Origin: DAOUMU01 sp034409055
Lineage (GTDB): Bacteria > Chloroflexota > Anaerolineae > 4572-78 > J111
Length of the DNA stretch: 10,045 nt
Reading direction: 5' to 3'
Assembly: GCA_034409055.1 (NCBI GenBank)
Contig: DAOUMU010000178.1
Span: 1-10,045, forward strand
The notes beneath the pieces were generated by a model, which saw nothing but the letters and a program-made list of their open reading frames with translations, did no database searches and was not told the origin of the DNA. The position numbers and the translations under genes were made by a program. Below, in pieces: positions 1 to 6,255 of this stretch; the stretch's first letter is position 1, and the number at the start of each line of letters is the position of its first letter.

Positions 1-22
1 CAGCGAGTGAAGAATCCCCAAG
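1..22 (+). repeat. Fragment of a dispersed intergenic repeat (copy A)
   Basis: The first bases read AGCGAGTGAAGAATCCCC, which matches the right half of the common bacterial intergenic repeat of the general form GTCATTCTGAG...GCGAAGAATC(T/C)CC. The left half would lie before the window. It faces a second, opposite copy at 61-116. The assignment rests on remembered consensus, not on a search. Confidence 0.4.
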
Positions 23-60
23 GTTTTGGTAAAGTGGACCTCTTTTGGGCCAAAGTTTCG

Positions 61-116
61 GAGATTCCTCGTCGTTTATGCCCTTTGGGTACTGCGCTCC
101 TCGGAATGACATGAGG
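61..116 (-). repeat. Dispersed intergenic repeat (copy B), interrupted
   Basis: Read on the minus strand this segment starts TCATGTCATTCCGAGGAGCG and ends CGACGAGGAATCTC, the two ends of the widespread GTCATTC...GAATCTC type of intergenic repeat. The two halves are separated by an extra 18 or so bases (75-92) not expected in a compact copy. The core ATTCC/GGAAT ends are complementary, so it can fold. Together with copy A it forms an inverted pair in the non-coding region before aroE. Function is unknown. Confidence 0.45.
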
Positions 117-148
117 GTAGGCAGTTACCCAGCACTGTTAACAAGTTA

Positions 149-176
149 GCAATTTGTCTTACAAAAGAGAAATTGC
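149..176. promoter_or_regulatory. 12-bp imperfect hairpin/inverted repeat upstream of aroE
   Basis: GCAATTTGTCTT (149-160) and AAGAGAAATTGC (165-176) are reverse complements except for one central G/G mismatch, with an ACAA loop (161-164). No T-tract follows on either strand, so it does not look like an intrinsic terminator. It ends 14 bases before the AGGGAGG Shine-Dalgarno-like run at about 191-197. A weak promoter match (TTGTCT at 154-159, 18-base spacer, TATGCG at 178-183) overlaps it, so it could be an operator or a 5' leader hairpin. This is inference only. Confidence 0.4.
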
Positions 177-209
177 CTATGCGATCAAGTTAGGGAGGCT
201 CTATCTAGT

Positions 210-1073
210 ATGTCACAGGAACCAAACTACAAAGCTGAACTGGTCGGCGTGTTCGGCCATCCCGTGGCCGAGAACCCGACGATTGTGATGCAGGAAGCGG
301 CCTTTCAGGCTCTTGGGCTGAACTGGCGCTACCTGACCATTGAAGTTTATCCTCAAGATTTGGCTGCAGCCATACAGGGCCTACGGGCCTTTAATATGCA
401 GGGCATCAATTTGACCATCCCCCACAAAGTTGAGGTGCTGAAATACCTGGATGAAGTGGCGGAGGAAGCCAAACTTATGGGGGCCGTTAACACTGTACGC
501 CGGGAAGGGGATAAGTTGATCGGCGAGAACACCGATGGCAAAGGTTTTTTACGCTCTTTGCGCCAGGACGCTCAGCTTGACCCGGCCGGCAAACAGGTGG
601 TCGTTTTGGGGGTTGGGGGAGCGGCGCGGGCCATCACGGTAGAGTTAGCCCTGGCCGGGGCTACCCGGATCACGGTTGTGAACCGCTCACCTGAACGTGG
701 CCGGACCTTGGTGACCTTGCTCAATGAGCAAACACCCGCCAAGGCCGGCTTCGTCCAGTGGACCGATATCTATGCCCTGCCCTCTGCTACGGATGTCCTG
801 GTCAACGCCACCTCTATTGGCCTGTTTCCAGATGTAACCGCCAAGCCACAGATTGACTACAATACCATTACGGCCGATATGACGGTCTGTGACGTCATTC
901 CTAATCCACCCCGCACACCTTTCTTGCAGGAAGCCGGAGCTCGTGGCGCTCGTACGCTTGATGGTCTGGGCATGTTGGTCTACCAGGGGGCCATCGCCTT
1001 CAAAATGTGGACCGGTCTGGACGCTCCTGTCGAAGTGATGCACCAGGCTCTGGCAGCCGTGTTTAAATCATAG
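210..1073 (+). CDS. aroE: Shikimate dehydrogenase (AroE family), variant substrate-binding motif
   Basis: Predicted to reduce 3-dehydroshikimate to shikimate with NADPH, a cytosolic step of aromatic amino-acid synthesis. The 287 residues match the usual family length. The N-terminal domain carries NLTIPHK with catalytic Lys73 and GENTDG with catalytic Asp109. The nucleotide-binding domain has the GVGGAAR loop (134-140), NRS (158-160), NATSIGLFP (199-207) and the C-terminal LDGLGMLVYQG with Gln259. Unusually, the N-terminal HSLSP shikimate-binding motif is replaced by ENPTI (21-25), so both motif serines are changed (Asn22, Thr24). The enzyme may therefore belong to an AroE-like subgroup with altered substrate handling. 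An AGGGAGG run about 12 bases upstream supports the ATG at 210, although the spacing is long. It is first in a cluster with tex (18-base gap). No other shikimate gene is nearby. Confidence 0.87.
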   Translation: MSQEPNYKAELVGVFGHPVAENPTIVMQEAAFQALGLNWRYLTIEVYPQDLAAAIQGLRAFNMQGINLTIPHKVEVLKYLDEVAEEAKLMGAVNTVRREGDKLIGENTDGKGFLRSLRQDAQLDPAGKQVVVLGVGGAARAITVELALAGATRITVVNRSPERGRTLVTLLNEQTPAKAGFVQWTDIYALPSATDVLVNATSIGLFPDVTAKPQIDYNTITADMTVCDVIPNPPRTPFLQEAGARGARTLDGLGMLVYQGAIAFKMWTGLDAPVEVMHQALAAVFKS

Positions 1074-1091
1074 TGGGCTGAGGTAAAATAT

Positions 1092-3263
1092 ATGGCTATT
1101 GACTTCACCCAAACCATTGCCAGCGAGCTGGAGATTCGCCCCGTCCAGGTGGCTCGCTCCATTGAGCTTTTCGATGATGACAATACAGTGCCCTTTGTGG
1201 CTCGCTATCGCAAGGAGGTCACGGGGGGGCTGGATGAGACCCAACTACGGACCATCCTGGAACGACTGACCTACCTCCGTAACCTGGAAGCTCGGAAAGA
1301 GACGGTCTTGCGCAGCATCGGGGAGCAGGGCAAGTTAACCGATGAGTTGCGGGCGCGCATCGAAGCCGCTACCACGCTCCAGGCAGTTGAGGATTTGTAC
1401 CTGCCCTATAAACCCAAACGACGGACCCGGGCCACTATGGCCCGGGAGCGGGGGTTGGAGCCGTTAGCCCAAATGATGCTGGCCCAGGAAATCACTGAGG
1501 GTGATCCAGGCCAAATTGTCGAGCCTTTCCTCAACGAAGACGTCCCCACTATTGAAGATGCCCTGGCTGGCGCACGGGACATTATTGCTGAGATCGTGGC
1601 CGAAGATGCCGATGTGCGGGCGACCGTCCGCCAGCAGATGCACGACGAAGCCTGGCTGGTAATCAGCACAGCGGACCCGACTAGAGATGAGCGAGGAGTT
1701 TTTCAAATCTATTACGACTACCGGGAAAAGCTCGACTCCATCCCGCCGCACCGCCTGCTGGCTATCAACCGGGGCGAACGAGAGGGGGTGTTAAAGGTAA
1801 AATTGGCAGGGCCGGATGAGGAATTGGTGAACCGCATCCAGAAGCGGACGATTACCAATCCTGGTTCTGTCTTCACCGACCACATTCGCCAGGCGGTCGC
1901 CGATGGTTACAAGCGGCTTCTGGCTCCGTCCATCGAAACTGAACTGCGGGGTGGACTGACCGACACCTCCGACCAGCACGCTATCGAAACCTTTGCCATT
2001 AACCTGCGCCAGTTGCTCTTGCAGCCGCCGGTACGGGGCAAGACGGTCATTGGTATTGACCCCGGTTATCGCACAGGGTGTAAGGTGGCCCTGGTTGATC
2101 CAACCGGCAAGTTTCTGGGCGGGGCCACGATTTATCCTCACGAACCCCAGAAGCGTTGGGACGAAGCCAAAACCATGCTGCTCAAGCTGATCGAGCAAGG
2201 GGCAGCGGTGATCGCCATCGGTAATGGCACGGCCAGCCGGGAGACGGAAGCCTTGGTCGCGGAAGTTATTGCCGAGGCCAGGCAGCAGCCAGGCCATAGC
2301 CTGGAAATTGCTTACGTCATTGTCAACGAGGCCGGGGCTTCGGTCTACTCCGCCAGCAAACTGGCCCGGGCCGAGTTTCCCGACCTGGATGTCAGCATGC
2401 GGGGGGCGATTTCCATCGCTCGTCGTATGCAAGACCCCCTGGCCGAGTTAGTCAAAATCGATCCCAAATCTGTCGGCGTTGGTCTTTACCAGCATGACGT
2501 GAATCAGAAGCAGTTAGAGCAGACGTTGGACGCCGTGGTTGAGAGCGCAGTCAATCACGTGGGCGTTGACGTAAATACGGCCAGTGCCTCCTTGCTCAGC
2601 TACGTGGCCGGCATCAGTCGCCGCCTATCCGAGGCCATTGTCAAGCAGCGAGAGGAACACGGTCCTTTCCGCCGCCGCGATGACTTGAAAAAAGTCAAGG
2701 GACTGGGGACCAAAACCTACCAGCAAGCCATTGGCTTTCTCAAGATTCCTGACGGGGATCGTCCGTTGGATAATACCTTTATCCATCCGGAAAGCTATCC
2801 GGTGGTCGAGCGACTATTTGAATACTTGGACGTGCGCGGCGATGAAAAGGATTTACCGGTCAAAATTGAGGCCTTGCATCAACAAGAGGATTTGTCTGCT
2901 CTGGCCGAGTTATTAGAAGTTGGCCAGCCCACTTTGATCGACATCCTGGAGTCTCTGGCCAAGCCGGGGCGCGATCCCCGCGACGAACTACCTCCCCCCT
3001 TGCTGCGACAGGATGTGCTGACCATGGAGGATTTGAAAGAGGGTATGGTTCTGACCGGTACGGTGCGTAACGTAGTTGATTTCGGGGCCTTTGTGGATGT
3101 TGGCGTTAAGCAAGATGGACTGGTACATATCAGCCAGTTGGCCGACCGCTACGTGCGTGACCCGTTTGAACTGGTCAAGGTGGGCGATGTGGTCAAGGTG
3201 AAAGTGATCAATGTTGATCTGGAACGGGGGCGGATTGGCTTGAGCATGCGAGAAGTTGGCTAA
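1092..3263 (+). CDS. tex: Tex family transcription accessory / S1 RNA-binding protein
   Basis: A nearly canonical Tex protein (723 residues; the family is usually about 720-790), a cytosolic nucleic-acid-binding factor linked to transcription and RNA metabolism. The N-terminal Tex region includes FVARYRKEVTGGLDE (35-49) and YLPYKPKRRTRATMARERGL (103-122). A YqgF/RNase H-like domain begins at GIDPGYRTGCKVA (321-333) and includes IGNGTASRETE (376-386) and VNEAGASVYSAS (411-422). The helix-hairpin-helix region covers about 490-560 (NTASASLLSYVAGI, then KVKGLGTKTYQQAIGF). A C-terminal S1 domain spans about 648-720, with FGAFVDVGVKQDGLVHISQL. GAGG at 1080-1083, eight bases before the ATG, fixes the start. 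It sits 18 bases after aroE and 22 before the phosphatase gene, suggesting cotranscription. The frame is intact across a seven-G run at 1223-1229. Confidence 0.96.
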   Translation: MAIDFTQTIASELEIRPVQVARSIELFDDDNTVPFVARYRKEVTGGLDETQLRTILERLTYLRNLEARKETVLRSIGEQGKLTDELRARIEAATTLQAVEDLYLPYKPKRRTRATMARERGLEPLAQMMLAQEITEGDPGQIVEPFLNEDVPTIEDALAGARDIIAEIVAEDADVRATVRQQMHDEAWLVISTADPTRDERGVFQIYYDYREKLDSIPPHRLLAINRGEREGVLKVKLAGPDEELVNRIQKRTITNPGSVFTDHIRQAVADGYKRLLAPSIETELRGGLTDTSDQHAIETFAINLRQLLLQPPVRGKTVIGIDPGYRTGCKVALVDPTGKFLGGATIYPHEPQKRWDEAKTMLLKLIEQGAAVIAIGNGTASRETEALVAEVIAEARQQPGHSLEIAYVIVNEAGASVYSASKLARAEFPDLDVSMRGAISIARRMQDPLAELVKIDPKSVGVGLYQHDVNQKQLEQTLDAVVESAVNHVGVDVNTASASLLSYVAGISRRLSEAIVKQREEHGPFRRRDDLKKVKGLGTKTYQQAIGFLKIPDGDRPLDNTFIHPESYPVVERLFEYLDVRGDEKDLPVKIEALHQQEDLSALAELLEVGQPTLIDILESLAKPGRDPRDELPPPLLRQDVLTMEDLKEGMVLTGTVRNVVDFGAFVDVGVKQDGLVHISQLADRYVRDPFELVKVGDVVKVKVINVDLERGRIGLSMREVG

Positions 3264-3285
3264 ACTCCAATAAGGACAAGAAACC

Positions 3286-4026
3286 ATGGAACTCTACATC
3301 ATTCGTCACGCGCAATCAATCAATAATGCGTTAACTGACCAGCGAGATCGAATGTCTGATCCCCCCCTGACCGAATTGGGGCGGCGCCAGGCGAATATTG
3401 TTGCCCAGCATCTGGCGAAGGGGATCAATCCAGAGTTGTCTGTAGGCACTTCAGCAGAGGATACTCACGTGCGTCGACGGCATGGATACGGCATTGATCG
3501 CCTTTATTGCAGCGCCATGTGGCGGGCTTTGCAAACGGCTCAACCGATTGGCGAAGCGTTGGGGTTGGCCTCCGAAGTTTGGATCGACATCCACGAACAG
3601 GGGGGCATTTATCTTGATCATGGTGAAGCCGGTGGCCTGGTGGGCTATCCCGGCAAAACCCGGTCCGACATTCTGGCCGAGTTTCCAAACTACGTCCTAC
3701 CGGAAGAGATCACCGAAGCGGGCTGGTGGAACAAAGAGCACGAAGATTGGCCGAGCTGCCACGGGCGAGCGATCCGGGTGGCCGGACAGTTACGGCGAAT
3801 AGCCAGGGAAGTCGACGACGATGAACGGATCGCGATGGTATCCCACGGTGGCTTCATTGATGCCTTGCTAAAAGCACTCTTACACCAATTGCCAGACCGG
3901 CGTATATTTTATCATCATTACAATACGGCCATCACCCGCATCGACTTTCGGCGCGATGGTCGCCTGGATCTGCGTTACTTGAACCGGATCCCTCACCTGT
4001 CCCAATCCCTGGAGTTGATTTCTTGA
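3286..4026 (+). CDS. Histidine phosphatase superfamily protein (phosphoglycerate-mutase-like)
   Basis: A branch of the histidine phosphatase superfamily, whose members form a phosphohistidine intermediate. The substrate cannot be read from the sequence. The catalytic RHA motif is Arg7-His8-Ala9, followed by LTELGRRQA (28-36). SAMWRALQTA (76-85) supplies the second arginine (Arg80), Glu104 is a candidate general acid, and SHGG holds the second histidine (His187). About 20 extra residues (roughly 46-68, charged) lie between the first helix and the SAMWRA motif, longer than in compact members. AAGGA at 3272-3276 precedes the ATG by nine bases. It is the last gene of the aroE-tex cluster. Its final 34 bases overlap the 3' end of the epimerase gene on the opposite strand, with no terminator visible between them. 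Confidence 0.9.
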   Translation: MELYIIRHAQSINNALTDQRDRMSDPPLTELGRRQANIVAQHLAKGINPELSVGTSAEDTHVRRRHGYGIDRLYCSAMWRALQTAQPIGEALGLASEVWIDIHEQGGIYLDHGEAGGLVGYPGKTRSDILAEFPNYVLPEEITEAGWWNKEHEDWPSCHGRAIRVAGQLRRIAREVDDDERIAMVSHGGFIDALLKALLHQLPDRRIFYHHYNTAITRIDFRRDGRLDLRYLNRIPHLSQSLELIS

Positions 4027-4961
4027 GCGGAAGTCCCCTTCACGCTATCGACTAATTTCCTCAAGCCTTCTTCGAAGCTAACCTTTGTAGACCAACCTAA
4101 GACAGAGTGGGCCAGGCTTGGGTCGGCGTAAGAGTGTCGAATATCGCCAGGGCGAGGGGGTTTGTAAACGGGCCTTAAATCACAGTCAAAAATGCGACCC
4201 AGTGTCTCAAACAGTTGGTTGATACTTACCTGGTGGCCTGTACCAATATTGAGCACCTGTCCCGCAGCAGCGGGAGTGGTCGAGGCCAACAAATTAGCCC
4301 GCACAACGTCCGCCACAAAGACGAAATCTCGGGTTTGTTCGCCGTCACCAAAAATAAATGGGGCAACCCCCTGCGATATTTTATCGACAAAAATGGAAAT
4401 AACCCCGGAATAGACCGATGAGGGGTCCTGTCGAGGGCCAAAGACGTTGAAGTAGCGTAACATGGCGGTTTCCTGACCAAAAGACTCATTAAACAACCGG
4501 CAATAGGCCTCAGCCGCCAACTTACTGACCGCATAAGGTGATTTAGGCTGGGGCGGCATGGCTTCAGTTTTGGGTAAAGTGGGTTCGTCACCATAAACGG
4601 CACAGGTCGAGCTGAGGACTAACCGCCGGACACCGGCAGTTTTGGCCGCCGTGAGTACGTTGAGCGTACCTACGGCATTGATTAATTCAGCTTCTACCGG
4701 TTTTTCCATCGATTCTGGCACAGAAACCATCGCCGCCAGATGAAAAACAAAGTCAACCCCTGCGATTGCTTCTTGCACGGTGGCTGCCTCTCGAATATCG
4801 CCTTCGATAAAGTCAATCTTATCAATCACGGCGGAAAGATTTTCCCGATGCCCGGTAGATAAGTTGTCCAGTACCCGCACTTTATCGCCCCGGGCCAATA
4901 AAACATCCACGATATGGGAACCAATAAAACCTGCGCCTCCGGTTACTAAGCAAACACTCAT
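3993..4961 (-). CDS. NAD-dependent nucleotide-sugar epimerase/dehydratase (extended SDR, GalE/WbpP-like)
   Basis: An extended short-chain dehydrogenase/reductase of 322 residues, the normal length for UDP-sugar 4-epimerases. TGGAGFIGS (7-15) is the NAD-binding glycine motif and HLAA (74-77) is typical. SSTCAVYG (117-124) contributes the catalytic Thr119, and SPYAVSK holds the Tyr143/Lys147 pair. RYFNVFGPRQDPSS (169-182), RDFVFVADVV (211-220) and PRPGDIRHS (269-277) are typical of UDP-glucose or UDP-GlcNAc 4-epimerases, but exact substrate and reaction remain open. It likely feeds surface-polysaccharide synthesis. AGAGG (4973-4977 on the minus strand) lies 11 bases before the ATG. It follows the RsbW-like gene by 48 bases on the same strand and is probably the last gene of that operon. 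Its last dozen codons are antisense to the end of the phosphatase gene. Confidence 0.93.
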   Translation of the reverse strand: MSVCLVTGGAGFIGSHIVDVLLARGDKVRVLDNLSTGHRENLSAVIDKIDFIEGDIREAATVQEAIAGVDFVFHLAAMVSVPESMEKPVEAELINAVGTLNVLTAAKTAGVRRLVLSSTCAVYGDEPTLPKTEAMPPQPKSPYAVSKLAAEAYCRLFNESFGQETAMLRYFNVFGPRQDPSSVYSGVISIFVDKISQGVAPFIFGDGEQTRDFVFVADVVRANLLASTTPAAAGQVLNIGTGHQVSINQLFETLGRIFDCDLRPVYKPPRPGDIRHSYADPSLAHSVLGWSTKVSFEEGLRKLVDSVKGTSAQEINSRDWDR

Positions 4962-5009
4962 CTTTTGATGTACCTCTGTTAAATTTATCTATTGGCAATC
5001 AGACAGACA

Positions 5010-5438
5010 TCAAGCACGGCTGACTCCTGATCGATACTTGACTATATTGAGTTGTGTGCCCTGGGGACGTGAGGTGTTGTAAGTGACCTCATCCATCACC
5101 TGTTTGATCAGATACACGCCGTAACCACCCTCGCCTGGTACATCCAGATTGGGGGGAGTGTAACTGTCCAGGTCAAACTTCTGACCAAAGTCACGGATGG
5201 TCAGGCTGAATTTTGTCTCATCGATGATTAAGGAGAGGTGAATCTGATGGCCTGCTTGGCCATCGTAGGCGTGTTGCACGACGTTGGCCAATGCTTCACC
5301 AACAGCCAGGTTTATGGCGAAAATAGCCTCTGCATCGAATCCAGCATGCCGGGCCTGTTGAACCGCCCAATGTCGCACCTCAGTAATAGCATCCAACCGA
5401 CTCTCGACGATCAATTTGTTGCGTATGAGTTCGCCCAT
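5010..5438 (-). CDS. RsbW/SpoIIAB-like serine kinase, anti-sigma-type (HATPase_c)
   Basis: A small GHKL-fold ATPase of 142 residues, the usual length for anti-sigma serine kinases such as RsbW or SpoIIAB. The N box GEALANVVQHAYDG (47-60) carries Glu48 and Asn52. The G1 box is RDFG with Asp83, and the G2 region GEGGYGVYLIKQVMDEV (102-118) forms the ATP lid. Such kinases phosphorylate a serine of a STAS antagonist and sequester a partner, classically a sigma factor. The STAS partner is encoded immediately upstream, 11 bases away. No good Shine-Dalgarno precedes the ATG, so translation is probably coupled to the STAS gene. No sigma factor lies in the window, so the regulated target could be something else. 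Confidence 0.92.
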   Translation of the reverse strand: MGELIRNKLIVESRLDAITEVRHWAVQQARHAGFDAEAIFAINLAVGEALANVVQHAYDGQAGHQIHLSLIIDETKFSLTIRDFGQKFDLDSYTPPNLDVPGEGGYGVYLIKQVMDEVTYNTSRPQGTQLNIVKYRSGVSRA

Positions 5439-5449
5439 GTCTGTCTACA

Positions 5450-5791
5450 TCAGGAGTTACTTAATGCAGCTACCCCTTCTTCTACCGTGGAAAATATTTG
5501 AAACACCTTGTTCGTTCGCGTCAGATCAAAGACCCGCTGAACCGACTTCTGAGGGCTACTCAACCCCAAGACGCCGCCAATATTCCGGGCCTTGCGATGG
5601 GCCGCAATAAAAACACTCAGCCCGGCGCTATCAAGATATGCCACCTCACTCAAGTTGACCAGCACTCGTTTAGATTTACTCTCGATTAACTCGATGAGAA
5701 TATCCCGTAAGCGGGGGGCATAGCTGACATCAATTTCACCGCTTAAGTCGAGTATGGTGATGCCAGCATCTTCACGTACCTTATAATCCAT
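5450..5791 (-). CDS. STAS-domain anti-sigma factor antagonist (RsbV/SpoIIAA-like)
   Basis: A single STAS domain of 113 residues. The sequence GEIDVSYAPRLRD (18-30) and the loop YLDSAGLSV (52-60) match the anti-anti-sigma family. Ser55 in the DSAG motif is the expected phosphorylation site, equivalent to Ser58 of SpoIIAA and Ser56 of RsbV. When unphosphorylated the protein would bind the RsbW-like kinase encoded next, releasing whatever that kinase holds. The upstream PP2C would remove the phosphate. AAGAGGAA (5801-5808 on the minus strand) lies about 10 bases before the ATG. It lies 36 bases after the response-regulator gene and 11 before the kinase, in one apparent transcription unit. Confidence 0.94.
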   Translation of the reverse strand: MDYKVREDAGITILDLSGEIDVSYAPRLRDILIELIESKSKRVLVNLSEVAYLDSAGLSVFIAAHRKARNIGGVLGLSSPQKSVQRVFDLTRTNKVFQIFSTVEEGVAALSNS

Positions 5792-5827
5792 TTTGCATTT
5801 TTCCTCTTATGTTAGGTTGAAGATAAC

Positions 5828-6205
5828 TTATTTCGATCCCAGAATCTCCTGCACCCGGGCTACAAGTTTTGAAGGGCTGAAAGGCTTGGTCACGAACTCA
5901 TTAACCCCGCTCTCCTTGGCTTTCTTACGGTCGGCAGCGAATCCTCGCGCGGTGAGCATAATGATGTAAGGTTGGCACGTCAGAGTCGGATCGCTACGTA
6001 TTTCCTGACAGACCTGGTAGCCATCCTTTTTGGGCATCATCACATCGATAAAAGCCAGAGGTGGCTCTAAGGCCCGGATTTTGGCCAGCGCTTCTTCGCC
6101 GTCTAAAGCAACGACGGTTTCATACCCGTTTTCATTGAGCATAAAAGTTAACATGCGGGCGATGACAGGATCATCGTCCACAACAATAATCTTTGGTGTG
6201 GACAT
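5828..6205 (-). CDS. Stand-alone response regulator (receiver domain only)
   Basis: 125 residues forming one CheY-like receiver without an output domain. The acidic pocket is Asp10-Asp11-Asp12, the phospho-acceptor is Asp54 in FIDVMMPKKDG (52-62), and the switch residues are Thr85 (MLTAR) and Lys107 (TKPFSP). The gene lies between a PP2C phosphatase (50-base gap) and the STAS gene (36-base gap), which suggests it conveys a histidine-kinase signal into the partner-switching circuit by protein contact; that role is inference. No histidine kinase is encoded here, so its phosphodonor is elsewhere. A weak purine run (AGAGAGA, 6209-6215) precedes the ATG. Confidence 0.95.
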   Translation of the reverse strand: MSTPKIIVVDDDPVIARMLTFMLNENGYETVVALDGEEALAKIRALEPPLAFIDVMMPKKDGYQVCQEIRSDPTLTCQPYIIMLTARGFAADRKKAKESGVNEFVTKPFSPSKLVARVQEILGSK

Positions 6206-6255
6206 TTATCTCTCTTTCCCAAGAATAACACATTGGATGTATATGCGGTATAAGA

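Noticed and set aside
1223..1229. Seven-G run in tex as a phase-variation or frameshift site
   Set aside because: The tex frame is intact through it and family motifs continue on both sides; other G or C runs in this genome are similar.
1791..2432. Minus-strand open frame of 213 codons
   Set aside because: It is antisense to the core of tex; it is a shadow of a strongly conserved coding sequence.
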